NCBI GenBank assembly: GCA_019456305.1
Contig: VRUD01000027.1
Span: 1 to 48,026 of the forward strand
DNA from: Cytophagales bacterium
GTDB taxonomy: Bacteria; Bacteroidota; Bacteroidia; Cytophagales; VRUD01
Length of the DNA: 48,026 nt
Direction: 5' to 3'
Shown in pieces: positions 35,875 to 44,562 of this stretch. The notes beneath the pieces are model-generated. The model saw only the letters and a program-made list of their open reading frames with translations, was not told where the DNA came from and ran no database searches. The position numbers were made by a program, and so were the translations under genes. Each line of letters opens with the position of its first letter. The stretch's first letter is position 1.

Positions 35875-36273
35875 ATGAAACTTAGTACTAAGCCACATAT
35901 ATTAATAGTCGAAGATGAAATGGTAATTGGGATGACTATAAGAAATAAGCTCCAAAATATGGGATATGCTGTTTGCGGACTGGTAGATTCGTGGGAGGAT
36001 GCTGCTGATATATTAGAACGGTCTCAGACAGATCTGGTTCTCCTGGACATCAGAATAAAGGGGCAAATAGATGGCATTGAATTAGGCAGACAAATTATTG
36101 AGGTGATGAAAATACCAGTGATCTTTCTTACAGCCCATTCTGATAACATAACTATACAGCGCGCAGCTCAAATTCAACATTCAGGTTATATTGTAAAACC
36201 TTTTAGGGATGAAGAATTGAAAACAACGATTGAAAAGGCATTGCGCATAGCCCCGCCAGTTGGCGGGGCATAG
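35875..36273 (+). CDS. CheY-like response regulator
   Basis: 132 residues, receiver domain only. Acidic pocket IVEDE, phosphoacceptor Asp58 in LVLLDIRIKG, switch Thr in FLTAHSD and Lys in YIVKPFRDEE. It has no output domain, so it works by interaction or phosphotransfer. The last residues RIAPPVGGA and the TAG stop are encoded by the CCCCGCCAGTTGGCGGGG palindrome (36251-36268), which appears to have replaced the natural end of the gene. Confidence 0.92.
   Translation: MKLSTKPHILIVEDEMVIGMTIRNKLQNMGYAVCGLVDSWEDAADILERSQTDLVLLDIRIKGQIDGIELGRQIIEVMKIPVIFLTAHSDNITIQRAAQIQHSGYIVKPFRDEELKTTIEKALRIAPPVGGA
36251..36268. repeat. Palindrome forming the 3' end of the response-regulator gene
   Basis: CCCCGCCAGTTGGCGGGG lies within a wider symmetric block TTGCGCATAG..CATAGTGCAA (36241-36279). 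It supplies six codons and the stop. It is identical to the repeat inside the TPR lipoprotein gene at 5366. Confidence 0.85.
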
Positions 36274-36302
36274 TGCAAGACATTATGCCTGCAAGGCTGT
36301 TA

Positions 36303-36502
36303 CCTGAAAATCTAAATTAAAAAGAAAGAAAAGTGATGTAAATGTTATGATTTATGTTTAATTTAGTTGCCGTAAAAGTAAAAAATTAATAATAATAGGG
36401 TCAACCAGCACCCAGTAACCAGCATCCAGTAACTGATAATTTGATGCATGATGTTAATAATGATTACAATTTAAGTTGTTTTTTTTAATTTAGATTTTTA
36501 GG
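36303..36502 (+). mobile_element. Miniature inverted-repeat element, copy 2
   Basis: 200 bp with 21-bp terminal repeats (left CCTGAAAATCTAAATTAAAA.., one mismatch; right 36482-36502) and a 5-bp target duplication TGTTA (36298-36302 and 36503-36507). It is near-identical to 18608-18907 minus the nested insert. No ORF. It ends 21 bp before the start codon of the NarL-type regulator, in the same orientation relative to the gene as copy 1. Confidence 0.92.
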
Positions 36503-36523
36503 TGTTATTTAAAATATTTAAAG

Positions 36524-37183
36524 ATGAATAAAATCACAGTTCTTTTAGCCGATGACCATGTATTAATTCGTGCTGGTTTTAAAGTGTTAATGCAAGATAC
36601 TGATGATATAGAAGTATTAGGTGAAGCAGGTAATGCGCAGGAAGCTATTGCTAAAACAGAAGAATTATCACCTGATGTAGTAGTTATGGATATTTCTATG
36701 GGAGAGAAGGAAGATGGTTTAGAAGCAACTCAAATCATAAGTGAAAAATTCCCAGATACAAAAGTGCTTATACTTTCCATGCACGATGAAGAAGAATATG
36801 TCTATAAAAGCATTAAATGCGGTGCGCATGGCTATTTACTTAAAAGTGCAGAAAAAGAGCTTATAAGGGGCATAAAAGCAATCGCAAAAGGAGAAAAATA
36901 TTTTGGCGCCAGTGTTTCCAAAATTATGACAGAGGGCTACATCCAGAGAGCAAAAAGGCAACAGAAATCCCCTGGTGAGAAAAATGACCAATTAACAAAA
37001 CGGGAAATAGAAATATTAGAGCTTATAGTACAGGGACTTAGTAGTACTGATATTGCTGAAAAACTCTCCCCAATCATTAGCCCACGAACTGTGGAAACTC
37101 ATAAATCCAATATGATGAAAAAATTAAACCTAAAAAATACTCCGGAGCTTGTAAAATATGCTCTTGAAAATAAACTTGTTTAA
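36524..37183 (+). CDS. NarL/FixJ-family response regulator
   Basis: 219 residues. The receiver domain has VLLADDHVLIRAGF, phosphoacceptor Asp56 in VVVMDISMG, LSMHDEEEYVYKSIKCGAHGYLLKS. The LuxR-type helix-turn-helix is at about 155-215 (LTKREIEILELIVQGLSSTD, SPRTVETHKSNMMKKLNLKN). It is a DNA-binding output partner for a histidine kinase, possibly the PAS kinase upstream. A miniature element separates it from that pair, so its original promoter may have been displaced or replaced. The stop overlaps the convergent RRM gene by 4 bp. Confidence 0.93.
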   Translation: MNKITVLLADDHVLIRAGFKVLMQDTDDIEVLGEAGNAQEAIAKTEELSPDVVVMDISMGEKEDGLEATQIISEKFPDTKVLILSMHDEEEYVYKSIKCGAHGYLLKSAEKELIRGIKAIAKGEKYFGASVSKIMTEGYIQRAKRQQKSPGEKNDQLTKREIEILELIVQGLSSTDIAEKLSPIISPRTVETHKSNMMKKLNLKNTPELVKYALENKLV

Positions 37184-37431
37184 TATTCTTTTTTAGGATA
37201 CGCTTTATTCACCTTAACATTTCTACCATCCATATCTTTACCATTTAAAGCTTCAACAGCAGCATCACCTTCACCATCATTCTCCATATCTACAAATGCA
37301 AAGCCTTTGGACTTACCACTATACTTGTCTGTGATTACCTTGACCGATGTAACTTTGCCAAATTCAGCAAAAGTTTTTTCTAATTCTTCCTCGGTCATTG
37401 TGAAAGAAATATTACCTATGTAAATTGTCAT
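37180..37431 (-). CDS. RRM-domain RNA-binding protein
   Basis: 83 residues, a single RNA-recognition motif. RNP2 is IYIGNISF and RNP1 KGFAFVDM, with the usual TEEELEKTFAEFGKVTSVKVI between. Such small RRM proteins in Bacteroidota and cyanobacteria are cold- or stress-related RNA chaperones. The C-terminus is a short basic tail (NKAYPKKEY). It is convergent with the NarL-type gene with a 4-bp tail overlap. Confidence 0.93.
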   Translation of the reverse strand: MTIYIGNISFTMTEEELEKTFAEFGKVTSVKVITDKYSGKSKGFAFVDMENDGEGDAAVEALNGKDMDGRNVKVNKAYPKKEY

Positions 37432-37535
37432 AATAAAAATTTAATTGTATTTTGTGTTTTTATCCCTCAAACCTGGGATTGAACAATTCTCCACAAAATG
37501 TTAAAAACGCTGCAAGTTAAACAAAATTATTAACA

Positions 37536-38156
37536 ATGAAAATAATTTTAAAAAAAATCGGAAAAAGATTTAATAAGGAATGGGTTTTCCGGAATGTTAA
37601 TTTAGAATTTGAGCTCAACAATTCCTACGCTATTATTGGACCAAACGGTTCAGGGAAATCTACATTATTGCAAATTGTTGCAGGCATAATGAGCCCGACT
37701 GAAGGCAGCATCACCTATTATTCTTCTAATAAAATCGAAAGAGAGAATATTTATAGGCATGTAGCTCTATCAGCTCCATTTTTAGAACTAATTGAAGAAT
37801 TTACACTCTTTGAAACGTTGAAATTTCATCAACAGTTCAAACCATTCAAAGCTGGTATAAATACGCAGGACATTATAGAAATATTTTCGTCCGGAGGTCT
37901 ATGGACAAAACACAAACCGGTACAGTACTTTTCTTCAGGGATGAAACAGCGATTGAAATTAGCGCTTGCCATATTTTCCAGCGCACCTATCCTGCTGCTT
38001 GATGAACCAACCTCAAACCTCGATAAGAACGGCCGGGTTTGGTATCATGATGAACTAATAAAAAACAAGGAAAACAAAATTGTAATTATCTGCTCTAACC
38101 AGCCTGCTGAATTTGAGTTTTGCGAGAATATTATTGACATTTCACAATATAAATAA
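37536..38156 (+). CDS. ABC transporter ATP-binding protein
   Basis: 206 residues. Walker A GPNGSGKST, signature YFSSGMKQRLKLALA, Walker B ILLLDEPTSNLD, switch His region replaced by IVIICSNQ (Asn in place of the usual His), which may lower ATPase activity. Short for the family, and no permease gene is adjacent. It resembles CcmA/gliding-type ATPases in size, but the assignment is not secure. Confidence 0.85.
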   Translation: MKIILKKIGKRFNKEWVFRNVNLEFELNNSYAIIGPNGSGKSTLLQIVAGIMSPTEGSITYYSSNKIERENIYRHVALSAPFLELIEEFTLFETLKFHQQFKPFKAGINTQDIIEIFSSGGLWTKHKPVQYFSSGMKQRLKLALAIFSSAPILLLDEPTSNLDKNGRVWYHDELIKNKENKIVIICSNQPAEFEFCENIIDISQYK

Positions 38157-38160
38157 ACTT

Positions 38161-38499
38161 TCAATTTTTTCTTTTTAAAAGCGCATTTCTCACGCTCAAA
38201 CTATCTACTACAGCAGTATAAATATCATCAAGTATATTGATATTACGCAAATAATAGTTATAGCTTTCGTCAAAGTTTTCTTTTTCGATCCCATGTTTTT
38301 TGAAGATTGCCAAATCCTTAAATATTGCTATGGATGAATCTTTTGACAGATGCGCTTCATCAACCATAGCCTCGGCAATATGAATATCAACTAAAATGTT
38401 GATCATTTGTTCTTTACTGATTATATTTGCAGGAGGTTCTTCTTGTTGTACGCATGCAAAAACAAGCAGTGTAATTAATATACAATATAGTTTTTTCAT
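38161..38499 (-). CDS. DUF4296 lipoprotein
   Basis: 112 residues with lipobox ending LLVFAC (Cys16) and the family core KEQMINILVDIHIAEAMVDE, FKKHGIEKENFDESYNYYLR. It is a Bacteroidota-specific periplasmic or outer-membrane lipoprotein of unknown role. It converges on the ABC ATPase gene, with 4 bp between the stop codons. Confidence 0.85.
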   Translation of the reverse strand: MKKLYCILITLLVFACVQQEEPPANIISKEQMINILVDIHIAEAMVDEAHLSKDSSIAIFKDLAIFKKHGIEKENFDESYNYYLRNINILDDIYTAVVDSLSVRNALLKRKN

Positions 38500-38564
38500 A
38501 ACCGATGATACTAATAAAAAATGCTAATATACGATTATACCCTATTAGTATTGGATAAATAACC

Positions 38565-39449
38565 ATGGAAATACATGACCTTATAAAAAAACTCCGTAAA
38601 TACGAAATTCGTATCCGTAAAGCAATCAATCACCAAATGCAGGGTGATTTTCATTCGGTTTTTAAAGGTTCAGGGCTTGAATTTGATGATGTAAGACTGT
38701 ATCAATATGGAGATGATGTGAGAGCCATCAATTGGAATGTATCTGCTAAAGGCCATGGTACTTATATAAAAACCTTTAAAGAGGAAAAAGAACAAATCAT
38801 TTTCTTTATCCTTGACGTGAGTGCATCACAGGAAATAGGGCAAATGGGTCAGCAAAAAATCGATATTGGAAAGGAAATTTGTGGCGTTCTAACATTATCG
38901 GCCATCAAAGAAAGCAGTCAGGTAGGACTTATTTGCTTTAGTGATCAGAAAGAAAAATATATAGAACCCGGTAAAGGAACGAATCATGCACTTCAACTAA
39001 TTTCCGACTTGTATCGCCTCACACCAAAGTCTGTAAAAACAAATCTTAAAAGATCATTGGGCTTTGCACTAAACATTCTAAAAAGAAAAAGTATTATTAT
39101 ACTGATCTCGGATTTTATTGATATTGAATACGAAAAAAATTTAAGAGCCATGTCAAACCGGCATGACCTGGTAGTGATCCATCTCCGAGACCTTCGTGAA
39201 ACAAACTTCCCCAGATTAGGCATTATCCCGATTTTCGATAAAGAAACCAAAAAAACGAAGTGGGTGAATACTTCTTCAGCCAGATTCAGAAAAAAAATTA
39301 CTGATGAATTAGATGAAAATAAATTACGTCTGGAGCAGCTTTGCAGAAAGTATCAGGCTGACTACCTGGCCATTAATACCAATGAAGATTATATACCTTC
39401 GCTGATTAGATTATTTAACGTAAGAAAAGCAAGTAAAAAAATATCATAA
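38565..39449 (+). CDS. DUF58 domain protein
   Basis: 294 residues with the DUF58 signature GSGLEFDDVRLYQYGDDVRAINWNVSAK and a von Willebrand A-like region (IIFFILDVSASQEIG.., ILISDFIDIEYEKNL) including a MIDAS-like DVSAS. DUF58 genes accompany MoxR ATPases and Bat proteins in Bacteroidota. The next gene fits, but no moxR or batA is in the window. Confidence 0.9.
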   Translation: MEIHDLIKKLRKYEIRIRKAINHQMQGDFHSVFKGSGLEFDDVRLYQYGDDVRAINWNVSAKGHGTYIKTFKEEKEQIIFFILDVSASQEIGQMGQQKIDIGKEICGVLTLSAIKESSQVGLICFSDQKEKYIEPGKGTNHALQLISDLYRLTPKSVKTNLKRSLGFALNILKRKSIIILISDFIDIEYEKNLRAMSNRHDLVVIHLRDLRETNFPRLGIIPIFDKETKKTKWVNTSSARFRKKITDELDENKLRLEQLCRKYQADYLAINTNEDYIPSLIRLFNVRKASKKIS

Positions 39450-39459
39450 TTTATAGTAA

Positions 39460-39630
39460 TGGAATTTAGTTTGTTTTAAATGAAACTTATATTCAATTAT
39501 ATTATTTATGCTCTTAATGGACAGTTTCTGGGCTCTGGTTTCTGGGCTCTGGGTTATTATAATTCTTTCTGACAGTATTTACTCTACCAGCACCCAGTAC
39601 CCAGTACCCAGTTACTTTATATTATTATAA
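39460..39630. repeat. Interspersed repeat, family CCCAGTAC, copy C
   Basis: The third copy of the repeat at 1737 and 2735, in the same orientation. GGAATTT.., AATGAAACTTATATTCAA, CTTAATGGACAGTTTCTGGG, TAATTCTTTCTGACAGTAT and CCAGCACCCAGTACCCAGTA. It splits DUF58 from the Bat-like gene, which are normally adjacent. Confidence 0.8.
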
Positions 39631-39632
39631 CT

Positions 39633-40571
39633 ATGACAAAAAATATATTATCAATTCTCCTAATATTTATTATTCCATTCTCAACCAACAGTCAGGATTA
39701 TCGTCCAAAAGGTAAATTTCTAACAGACAGCATAAAAATTGGCGAGCCTGTTCATTTCAGTCTTAGTTACACGCATCCCCGGGATATGGAATTGATCTTC
39801 CCTGACTCAAACTATAATTTTTCTCCTTTTGAATTTATAGCAAAAAAATATGTTTCCCCAACAAAAACGGACAGCGCTGCAAGCAAAGATAGTGTAGTCT
39901 ATACGCTGATCTCCTTTGAAATTGATAAAATACAGTATCTTACTTTACCTGTTTTCCTTTTCCAGGATAACCGGGATGACACGGTCCGGATCTTCTCAAA
40001 TATTGATTCGGTTTTCTTAAAGGAGCTTATCAAAATATTGCCTGATACTGTCGTATTAAAGGAGAACACTAATTTTCAGGAAGTTGCCCTCTGGTTTAAT
40101 TATCCCCGCCTGATAATTGGCATAGGAATATTTCTGGTAGTTGCCATTGTTATATGGTTAATATTCGGCAAACAGTTCAGGAGAAAATACCGTATGTATA
40201 AACTCAAAAAGAATTACAGGAAATTTGTAGAAAACTTTGACCAAATGAGAAGTGATATTCTTTCAGGCCTGCCTGCCCTGCGTAAGCCTGATAATTGGCA
40301 GGCAGGTAAATCTGAAAAAGATATTGAAAAGCTGATCATTCTTTGGAAACATTATCTTTCTAAATTAGAGCGCCAGCATTATATCACATTCACTACCAAA
40401 GAGCTGCTGAAAATATTCAAAGATGAAGTACTCAACCAGGCGCTTATGGATTTTGATAAAGCCATTTATGGAGATAAAATACCAGATACAATTGAAAAGC
40501 CTTTATATATTTTGCAGGATTTTGCTGAAGACAGATATGACAGGAGGGTGCAGCAGATACTTGTTGAATAA
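39633..40571 (+). CDS. Bat-operon-type membrane protein
   Basis: 312 residues. Signal peptide (MTKNILSILLIFIIPFSTNS), periplasmic beta region of about 150 residues (KIGEPVHFSLSYTHPRDMEL, VVYTLISFEIDKIQYLTLPV), one membrane segment (RLIIGIGIFLVVAIVIWLIFG), then a basic cytoplasmic helical domain. This is the usual companion of DUF58 in Bacteroidota aerotolerance-type (Bat) clusters. Residues 213-225 (LPALRKPDNWQAG) correspond to a CCTGCCTGCC..GGCAGGCAGG inversion (40268-40306) inserted in frame in the cytoplasmic part. Confidence 0.7.
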   Translation: MTKNILSILLIFIIPFSTNSQDYRPKGKFLTDSIKIGEPVHFSLSYTHPRDMELIFPDSNYNFSPFEFIAKKYVSPTKTDSAASKDSVVYTLISFEIDKIQYLTLPVFLFQDNRDDTVRIFSNIDSVFLKELIKILPDTVVLKENTNFQEVALWFNYPRLIIGIGIFLVVAIVIWLIFGKQFRRKYRMYKLKKNYRKFVENFDQMRSDILSGLPALRKPDNWQAGKSEKDIEKLIILWKHYLSKLERQHYITFTTKELLKIFKDEVLNQALMDFDKAIYGDKIPDTIEKPLYILQDFAEDRYDRRVQQILVE

Positions 40572-40641
40572 AAGGTGAAAGCTGGTTACACGTTTGTAAC
40601 AGAACGTATCAAGTATCAAACATCAAGTATCAGGCAATAAT

Positions 40642-41679
40642 ATGCGATACCCCATTTATTTATTAATATCTATTCTTGCTGTATCTCGTTTCTCTTTCTC
40701 ACAAGAAAGCATTTATCATAAAGACGAATATGTCATTAAAAATATCCAACTGTTAGAAATACACCCTTTTTGGATCGTGTATGAGAAAAAATGCCGCTCT
40801 TATGAGCTTGAAATTGATAAGATAGATAAAATTGAAACCGAAAACTATGAAATAATTGATTTTGACGATCATTATAAACCTGTTTTCCAAAATTCTGATA
40901 TAAGATCCAGGTATCTAATATATGAAAATCCTGCCGATGAAGCATATCTGGGAGGTAAAGTTATTTTTGTAAGTGAGGCAGTTGGAGCAACAATAGACCT
41001 CAGCGAGAAGATGGAATATTATCTTTTCCCGTTTTGGGATAATGGGAAATTCCTTTCTGCCCAATTTATAAAGTTACCGGATGGCTCAATTATCCTTAGA
41101 GGTATTATGGTTGATAGTTTAACAGATATTGTTGATTATTCGAAGGAAGATTTTTGGCTGACCAAAAATTTGATTGAAGGGCAAACAATTGCCAATGCAA
41201 GAATAATTATTACATCTAAAAGTGGTTATAAATATAAAGGGACGTTATTACATGCAGCGGACAGTGTGCTTATCCTTTGGAATACCAAACAGCCCTATAG
41301 TATTAATGCAATAGATAAGTACGCAAAATCGCTTTATTACTCAGATATGAAGCGTATCACTATTGACAGAAAAAGTAAAATTATCAGGGGCATGAGTATT
41401 GGTTCTTTGATTGGCGCCAGCATAGGATTGGGAACAGGTATTGCGCTTCCGTTAGCTGGTATTCCGATAATAGTTTTAGGTGCAGTGGTTTCAGGGCCCT
41501 TAGAAGGATTGGTATTTGTAGGTATAACGGCAACTGGCATAGGCTTCGGAATTGGCGCTTTGCATCGCTATAATATCAATGAAAATATAAGCGCCTATAA
41601 AGCATTATTACCCCACTTAAAAAAAAGAGCTATATTTCAGTCTATCCTGCCCGCTGAACTTAAGAATTTGGAAATTTGA
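40642..41679 (+). CDS. Exported protein of the SLHDLLI-type family (divergent member)
   Basis: 345 residues. Signal peptide MRYPIYLLISILAVSRFSFS. The N-terminal domain IKNIQLLEIHPFWIVYEKKC, ..YELEIDKIDKIETENYEIID matches in layout the domain repeated in the genes at 44563 and 46840 (KDAKLYFIYPDLIEYEKNGS..). It is followed by a second beta region and a Gly-rich hydrophobic segment (GMSIGSLIGASIGLGTGIAL, SGPLEGLVFVGITATGIGFG) of glycine-zipper type. It may be envelope-anchored. No known function. Confidence 0.6.
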   Translation: MRYPIYLLISILAVSRFSFSQESIYHKDEYVIKNIQLLEIHPFWIVYEKKCRSYELEIDKIDKIETENYEIIDFDDHYKPVFQNSDIRSRYLIYENPADEAYLGGKVIFVSEAVGATIDLSEKMEYYLFPFWDNGKFLSAQFIKLPDGSIILRGIMVDSLTDIVDYSKEDFWLTKNLIEGQTIANARIIITSKSGYKYKGTLLHAADSVLILWNTKQPYSINAIDKYAKSLYYSDMKRITIDRKSKIIRGMSIGSLIGASIGLGTGIALPLAGIPIIVLGAVVSGPLEGLVFVGITATGIGFGIGALHRYNINENISAYKALLPHLKKRAIFQSILPAELKNLEI

Positions 41680-41769
41680 TTTTGTAGAGATGTTACATGT
41701 TGGAGCACAAGGGAAATCCCGAACACAACGTATCGGGGCAACGTCTCTAAAAAATCCAATTTCCAAATT
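41665..41769. terminator. Long hairpin between convergent genes
   Basis: AATTTGGAAATTTGATTTTG.. (41665-41692) pairs with ..AAAAAATCCAATTTCCAAATT (41741-41769) with a few mismatches. The loop holds a GTAGAGATGTT / AACGTCTCTA repeat member. The hairpin arms include both stop codons, as in a bidirectional terminator. Confidence 0.6.
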
Positions 41770-42815
41770 TATAAAATTTCCATTCTCTTTCTAAAATCAC
41801 TGATCTTATTCTGAAACTTTAAAAAAACCTTGTTTCTTTCTTTTTCAGAAGTACCGCTGATCAGGGTGGATTTTCTCAATAATATCTTGAGAGAATTATA
41901 AGTATCCTCATAAAAATCATGATTTGTTGTTGTCAGCAAATTAAGTGAATTATTGGCCAGGTAAGTTACCAGGGTATTGTCCATCCTGGCAAGTATAGTA
42001 GTATCAGTGTGTAAAACTTCATTGTAGTACACTTTGTAATTACCCTCACTGACAAGCCGCTGCCCTTTGGGTGGTTCTTTTACCTCCCCGGGTTTATCAG
42101 GGTTTTTCTCATACTTAAATTTAAACCCATGTGCTGCCTGGTTTTGAATATGAGATAACAGCTCAGACAATTTGTCACATAATATTACAGCACAGTTGCT
42201 ATCCTCAAACAATCCGCTGACATGGTAATACTCTATCTGTTTTAAAGTGACATCGAGTGCTTCTGCATTATAAATCTCAATGGTAGGTATTTTAATATAT
42301 ATGTCCCTGATCTTTCGGGATACTTCATTGCCATTTTCTTCTTTTTGATCAAGTGCAAATTTTTTATCTGCAAGTTCTGAATAATCTAATATAGTTTTCT
42401 TCCAGAAGAACATCTTAAAGGAAGCAATTTCAGGTACGTGCAAAAGATGGGGCAATGGGATGTCGTTTGCAAGGTATATGACCTCTTTGTTTTCAGCCGC
42501 TTCGATCTGTACAAGATCCTGAAGCTTAGCATCCATGAACATCTGAAAGCTAAAATCCTTTTCGTTTAACGGCCTGTAATTAAAAGCGATCACATCAGTA
42601 GTATTGTTAAATATCTCATCAACAGAAATTCCAAACCGTACAGATAGAGTTTTAATTTCGGTAAAGGTGAAAGATGTTTCTCCGCGGATTCTGCGGTATG
42701 CACTATCCTGGCTAATATCCAATATATCTGCAACTTCATCCACTAAGGCCAGGTGTACTGGCAGCTTTTCCTTAACACATTCTAAAAACCTGTTTTGTAT
42801 TATTTTGGTGTCCAT
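41769..42815 (-). CDS. Helix-turn-helix regulator-like protein
   Basis: 348 residues. The N-terminal 75 contain a lambda-repressor-type helix-turn-helix (VDEVADILDISQDSAYRRIR, TFTEIKTLSVRFGISVDEIF). The remainder is a helical/beta domain with no motif I can name (YYHVSGLFEDSNCAVILCDK, LARMDNTLVTYLANNSLNLL). Such proteins are common and uncharacterised in Bacteroidota. The ATG overlaps the stop of the DUF433 remnant (TAATG), so it was once the downstream partner in an operon. Confidence 0.7.
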   Translation of the reverse strand: MDTKIIQNRFLECVKEKLPVHLALVDEVADILDISQDSAYRRIRGETSFTFTEIKTLSVRFGISVDEIFNNTTDVIAFNYRPLNEKDFSFQMFMDAKLQDLVQIEAAENKEVIYLANDIPLPHLLHVPEIASFKMFFWKKTILDYSELADKKFALDQKEENGNEVSRKIRDIYIKIPTIEIYNAEALDVTLKQIEYYHVSGLFEDSNCAVILCDKLSELLSHIQNQAAHGFKFKYEKNPDKPGEVKEPPKGQRLVSEGNYKVYYNEVLHTDTTILARMDNTLVTYLANNSLNLLTTTNHDFYEDTYNSLKILLRKSTLISGTSEKERNKVFLKFQNKISDFRKRMEIL

Positions 42816-42946
42816 TATTTATAAACAGTATCTAAATATACTTTTTCCTCTTCTACTAATTTGGCAGCATATAGCATACAAGCTAAAATATCCTCTGTTT
42901 CAAGTTCGGGAAAGTTTTCAAGCAAATCACTATTATTTATACAAAT
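42815..42946 (-). pseudogene. Remnant of a DUF433 antitoxin-like gene
   Basis: 43 codons in frame, ending at a TAA that overlaps the next ATG. Residues SDLLENFPELETEDILACML and YAAKLVEEE match the C-terminal part of the DUF433 family (short HTH antitoxin-like proteins). In-frame stops precede it and no start codon exists, so the N-terminal half is missing. The homologous upstream part was probably lost to the repeat-rich sequence beyond 42950. Confidence 0.55.
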
Positions 42947-43214
42947 TTAGTAAAATTTACTAAAACCACCTCTTTTAACAAACAAATTTTTGCAAAATAC
43001 ACAAATCTGCCAATCCCATTTGCAAAATCTGCCAAAAATAAGCCCTTTCCAGAAAAAGTCAGCCAATTATTAGTAAAATCTGCAAATTCCTGCAGACCAC
43101 TTGCGAAAATCCGTTTTAGCGCCTGCGTACAAGCAGTTAGATTTGTCCCGAACATAAAGTTTTGTGCGAGACAAAAAAATTAAACTTTATTAAACATTTT
43201 AAATTTAAAAAATC
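42947..43214. repeat. Intergenic region with AAATCTGC repeats
   Basis: 268 bp between divergent genes. AAATCTGCCAA occurs at 43003 and 43025 and a variant AAATCTGCAAA at 43076, with TTTGCAAAAT between. No supported gene; an open frame across 42937-43155 on the minus strand has no family resemblance. The direct repeats could be a regulator site for the HTH gene, which is inference. Confidence 0.4.
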
Positions 43215-44483
43215 ATGAAAACAAAAAACACACCCCAGTACGGTTGTTCCAACCTACGGGGTATAGTTGTAGAAGCTCAAGGAGCCAAAACAACATCTGT
43301 AATGCGAACTTTGGTTCGCACAGTATTTATAGCATCTATGCTATTAATACTCTTAAAAAATGCTTATGCACAGCACAAAGCCACACTTGGTATATTAAAC
43401 ATTGATACCAAAGGCGTGCTGCACGACCCGGCTGCCATGAGCAACATGGTTCGCCTGGAGTTAGATAAAACCAATGTCTATTCAGTCATAGACAAATACG
43501 ACCAGACAGACATCATTGAAAAAAATGAAGTGAACATTGCCAACTGTTATGGTAAATCATGCGTGGTGAATGTGGGTGAGCTGCTGCATGCTGGCAAAAT
43601 GGTTACCGGCAGTGTGGAGCGGTTAGGTGAGAAGATCATCATTACCCTCAGATTGATTGATGTAAAATCAGCCACGGTTGAAAAAACAGATGCAACCGAA
43701 TATCTGAACCTTCAGCCGGAGATCCAGAGAATGATCAGGATCTCTGTCAAGAATCTTCTGGGTATTGAAAATGACCCGACCGAGGTGAATTCTTTGGTTC
43801 ATTATGAAGTGCCTGTTGTAAGCCCAAAATCTAAAATAAAAGCAAGCGGGCCAAGAATGGGGATGGCATATATAGCGGGTGATAACGGACGAAGATTACA
43901 AGCTAGTGATGAAGGTGGGCTTGATCTGCTGCCCCTTCTTACTCAAATAGGTTACCAATATGAAGTGCAGTACCTAAGTGCAGGCAATTTTCAGGCGCTG
44001 ATTGAATTTTTAGGAATAATAACCGGAATGGATCAGAGCATCTTTAGGCCATCTTTATCATTTTTAAACGGATTCAGAAGCACTAAAACCGGGTGGGAAG
44101 TTGCCTTTGGCCCAGTCTTTTCGTTTGGTAAAGGAAAAGACGGATTTTTTGAAGATTACGTACCAAATAATGGAATAAAAGGTAATACAGGGGACTGGCA
44201 TTCAGAGACCATCTATGATGAGAGCACTGGGACTATTACTACTTATAAAGACAACGATGTTTATGTAGACAAAAATGGTAAATCCCATAATGTAACAATT
44301 ATCACTAGATTGGATGATCGGGGAACTCCTAAATTAAATAGCAGTTGGATTTGGGCTATCGGGAAAACATTCCAGTCAGGGTACTTAAATATACCTGTGA
44401 ATGTGTACATAGCGCCTAGTAAATCAGGGTGGTTTATAGGAGCATCTTTTGGGTTTAATCTGAATAAACAACCGAAAAGATAA
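43215..44483 (+). CDS. CsgG/LpoB-like exported protein with barrel-like C-terminus
   Basis: 422 residues. A CsgG/LpoB-type TolB-N fold lies at about 52-165: TLGILNIDTKGVLHDPAAMS, LDKTNVYSVIDKYDQTDI, CYGKSCVVNVGELLHAGKMV, GSVERLGEKIIITLRLIDVK. The C-terminal half is strand-rich and ends GWFIGASFGFNLNKQPKR, an outer-membrane barrel-like ending. The first 29 residues (GCSNLRGIVVEAQGAKTTSV) are repeat-like, with TGCGAACTTTGGTTCGCA at 43303. ATG 43302 (MRTLVRTVFIASMLLIL..YAQ) would start directly at the signal peptide. The role is perhaps envelope lipoprotein or porin assembly. Confidence 0.65.
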   Translation: MKTKNTPQYGCSNLRGIVVEAQGAKTTSVMRTLVRTVFIASMLLILLKNAYAQHKATLGILNIDTKGVLHDPAAMSNMVRLELDKTNVYSVIDKYDQTDIIEKNEVNIANCYGKSCVVNVGELLHAGKMVTGSVERLGEKIIITLRLIDVKSATVEKTDATEYLNLQPEIQRMIRISVKNLLGIENDPTEVNSLVHYEVPVVSPKSKIKASGPRMGMAYIAGDNGRRLQASDEGGLDLLPLLTQIGYQYEVQYLSAGNFQALIEFLGIITGMDQSIFRPSLSFLNGFRSTKTGWEVAFGPVFSFGKGKDGFFEDYVPNNGIKGNTGDWHSETIYDESTGTITTYKDNDVYVDKNGKSHNVTIITRLDDRGTPKLNSSWIWAIGKTFQSGYLNIPVNVYIAPSKSGWFIGASFGFNLNKQPKR

Positions 44484-44492
44484 TAATAAATC

Positions 44493-44525
44493 AAACCTGC
44501 GAGGTTTATAAAACCTCGCAGGTTT
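44493..44525 (+). terminator. Terminator-like hairpin AAACCTGCGAGG
   Basis: Perfect 15-bp arms AAACCTGCGAGGTTT and complement with a 3-nt loop, 10 bp after the stop of the CsgG-like gene. The family also occurs in a coding linker at 15678, so a terminator role is possible but not exclusive. Confidence 0.6.
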
Positions 44526-44562
44526 TAAAATGACTAATAACTAAAAACGAAAGGAGATTATC

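Noticed and set aside
42937-43155. Minus-strand ORF of 72 codons
   Set aside because: Composition looks like translated AT-rich repeat (FADFTNNW, FLADFANG) with no family resemblance; the DNA holds direct repeats of AAATCTGC instead.
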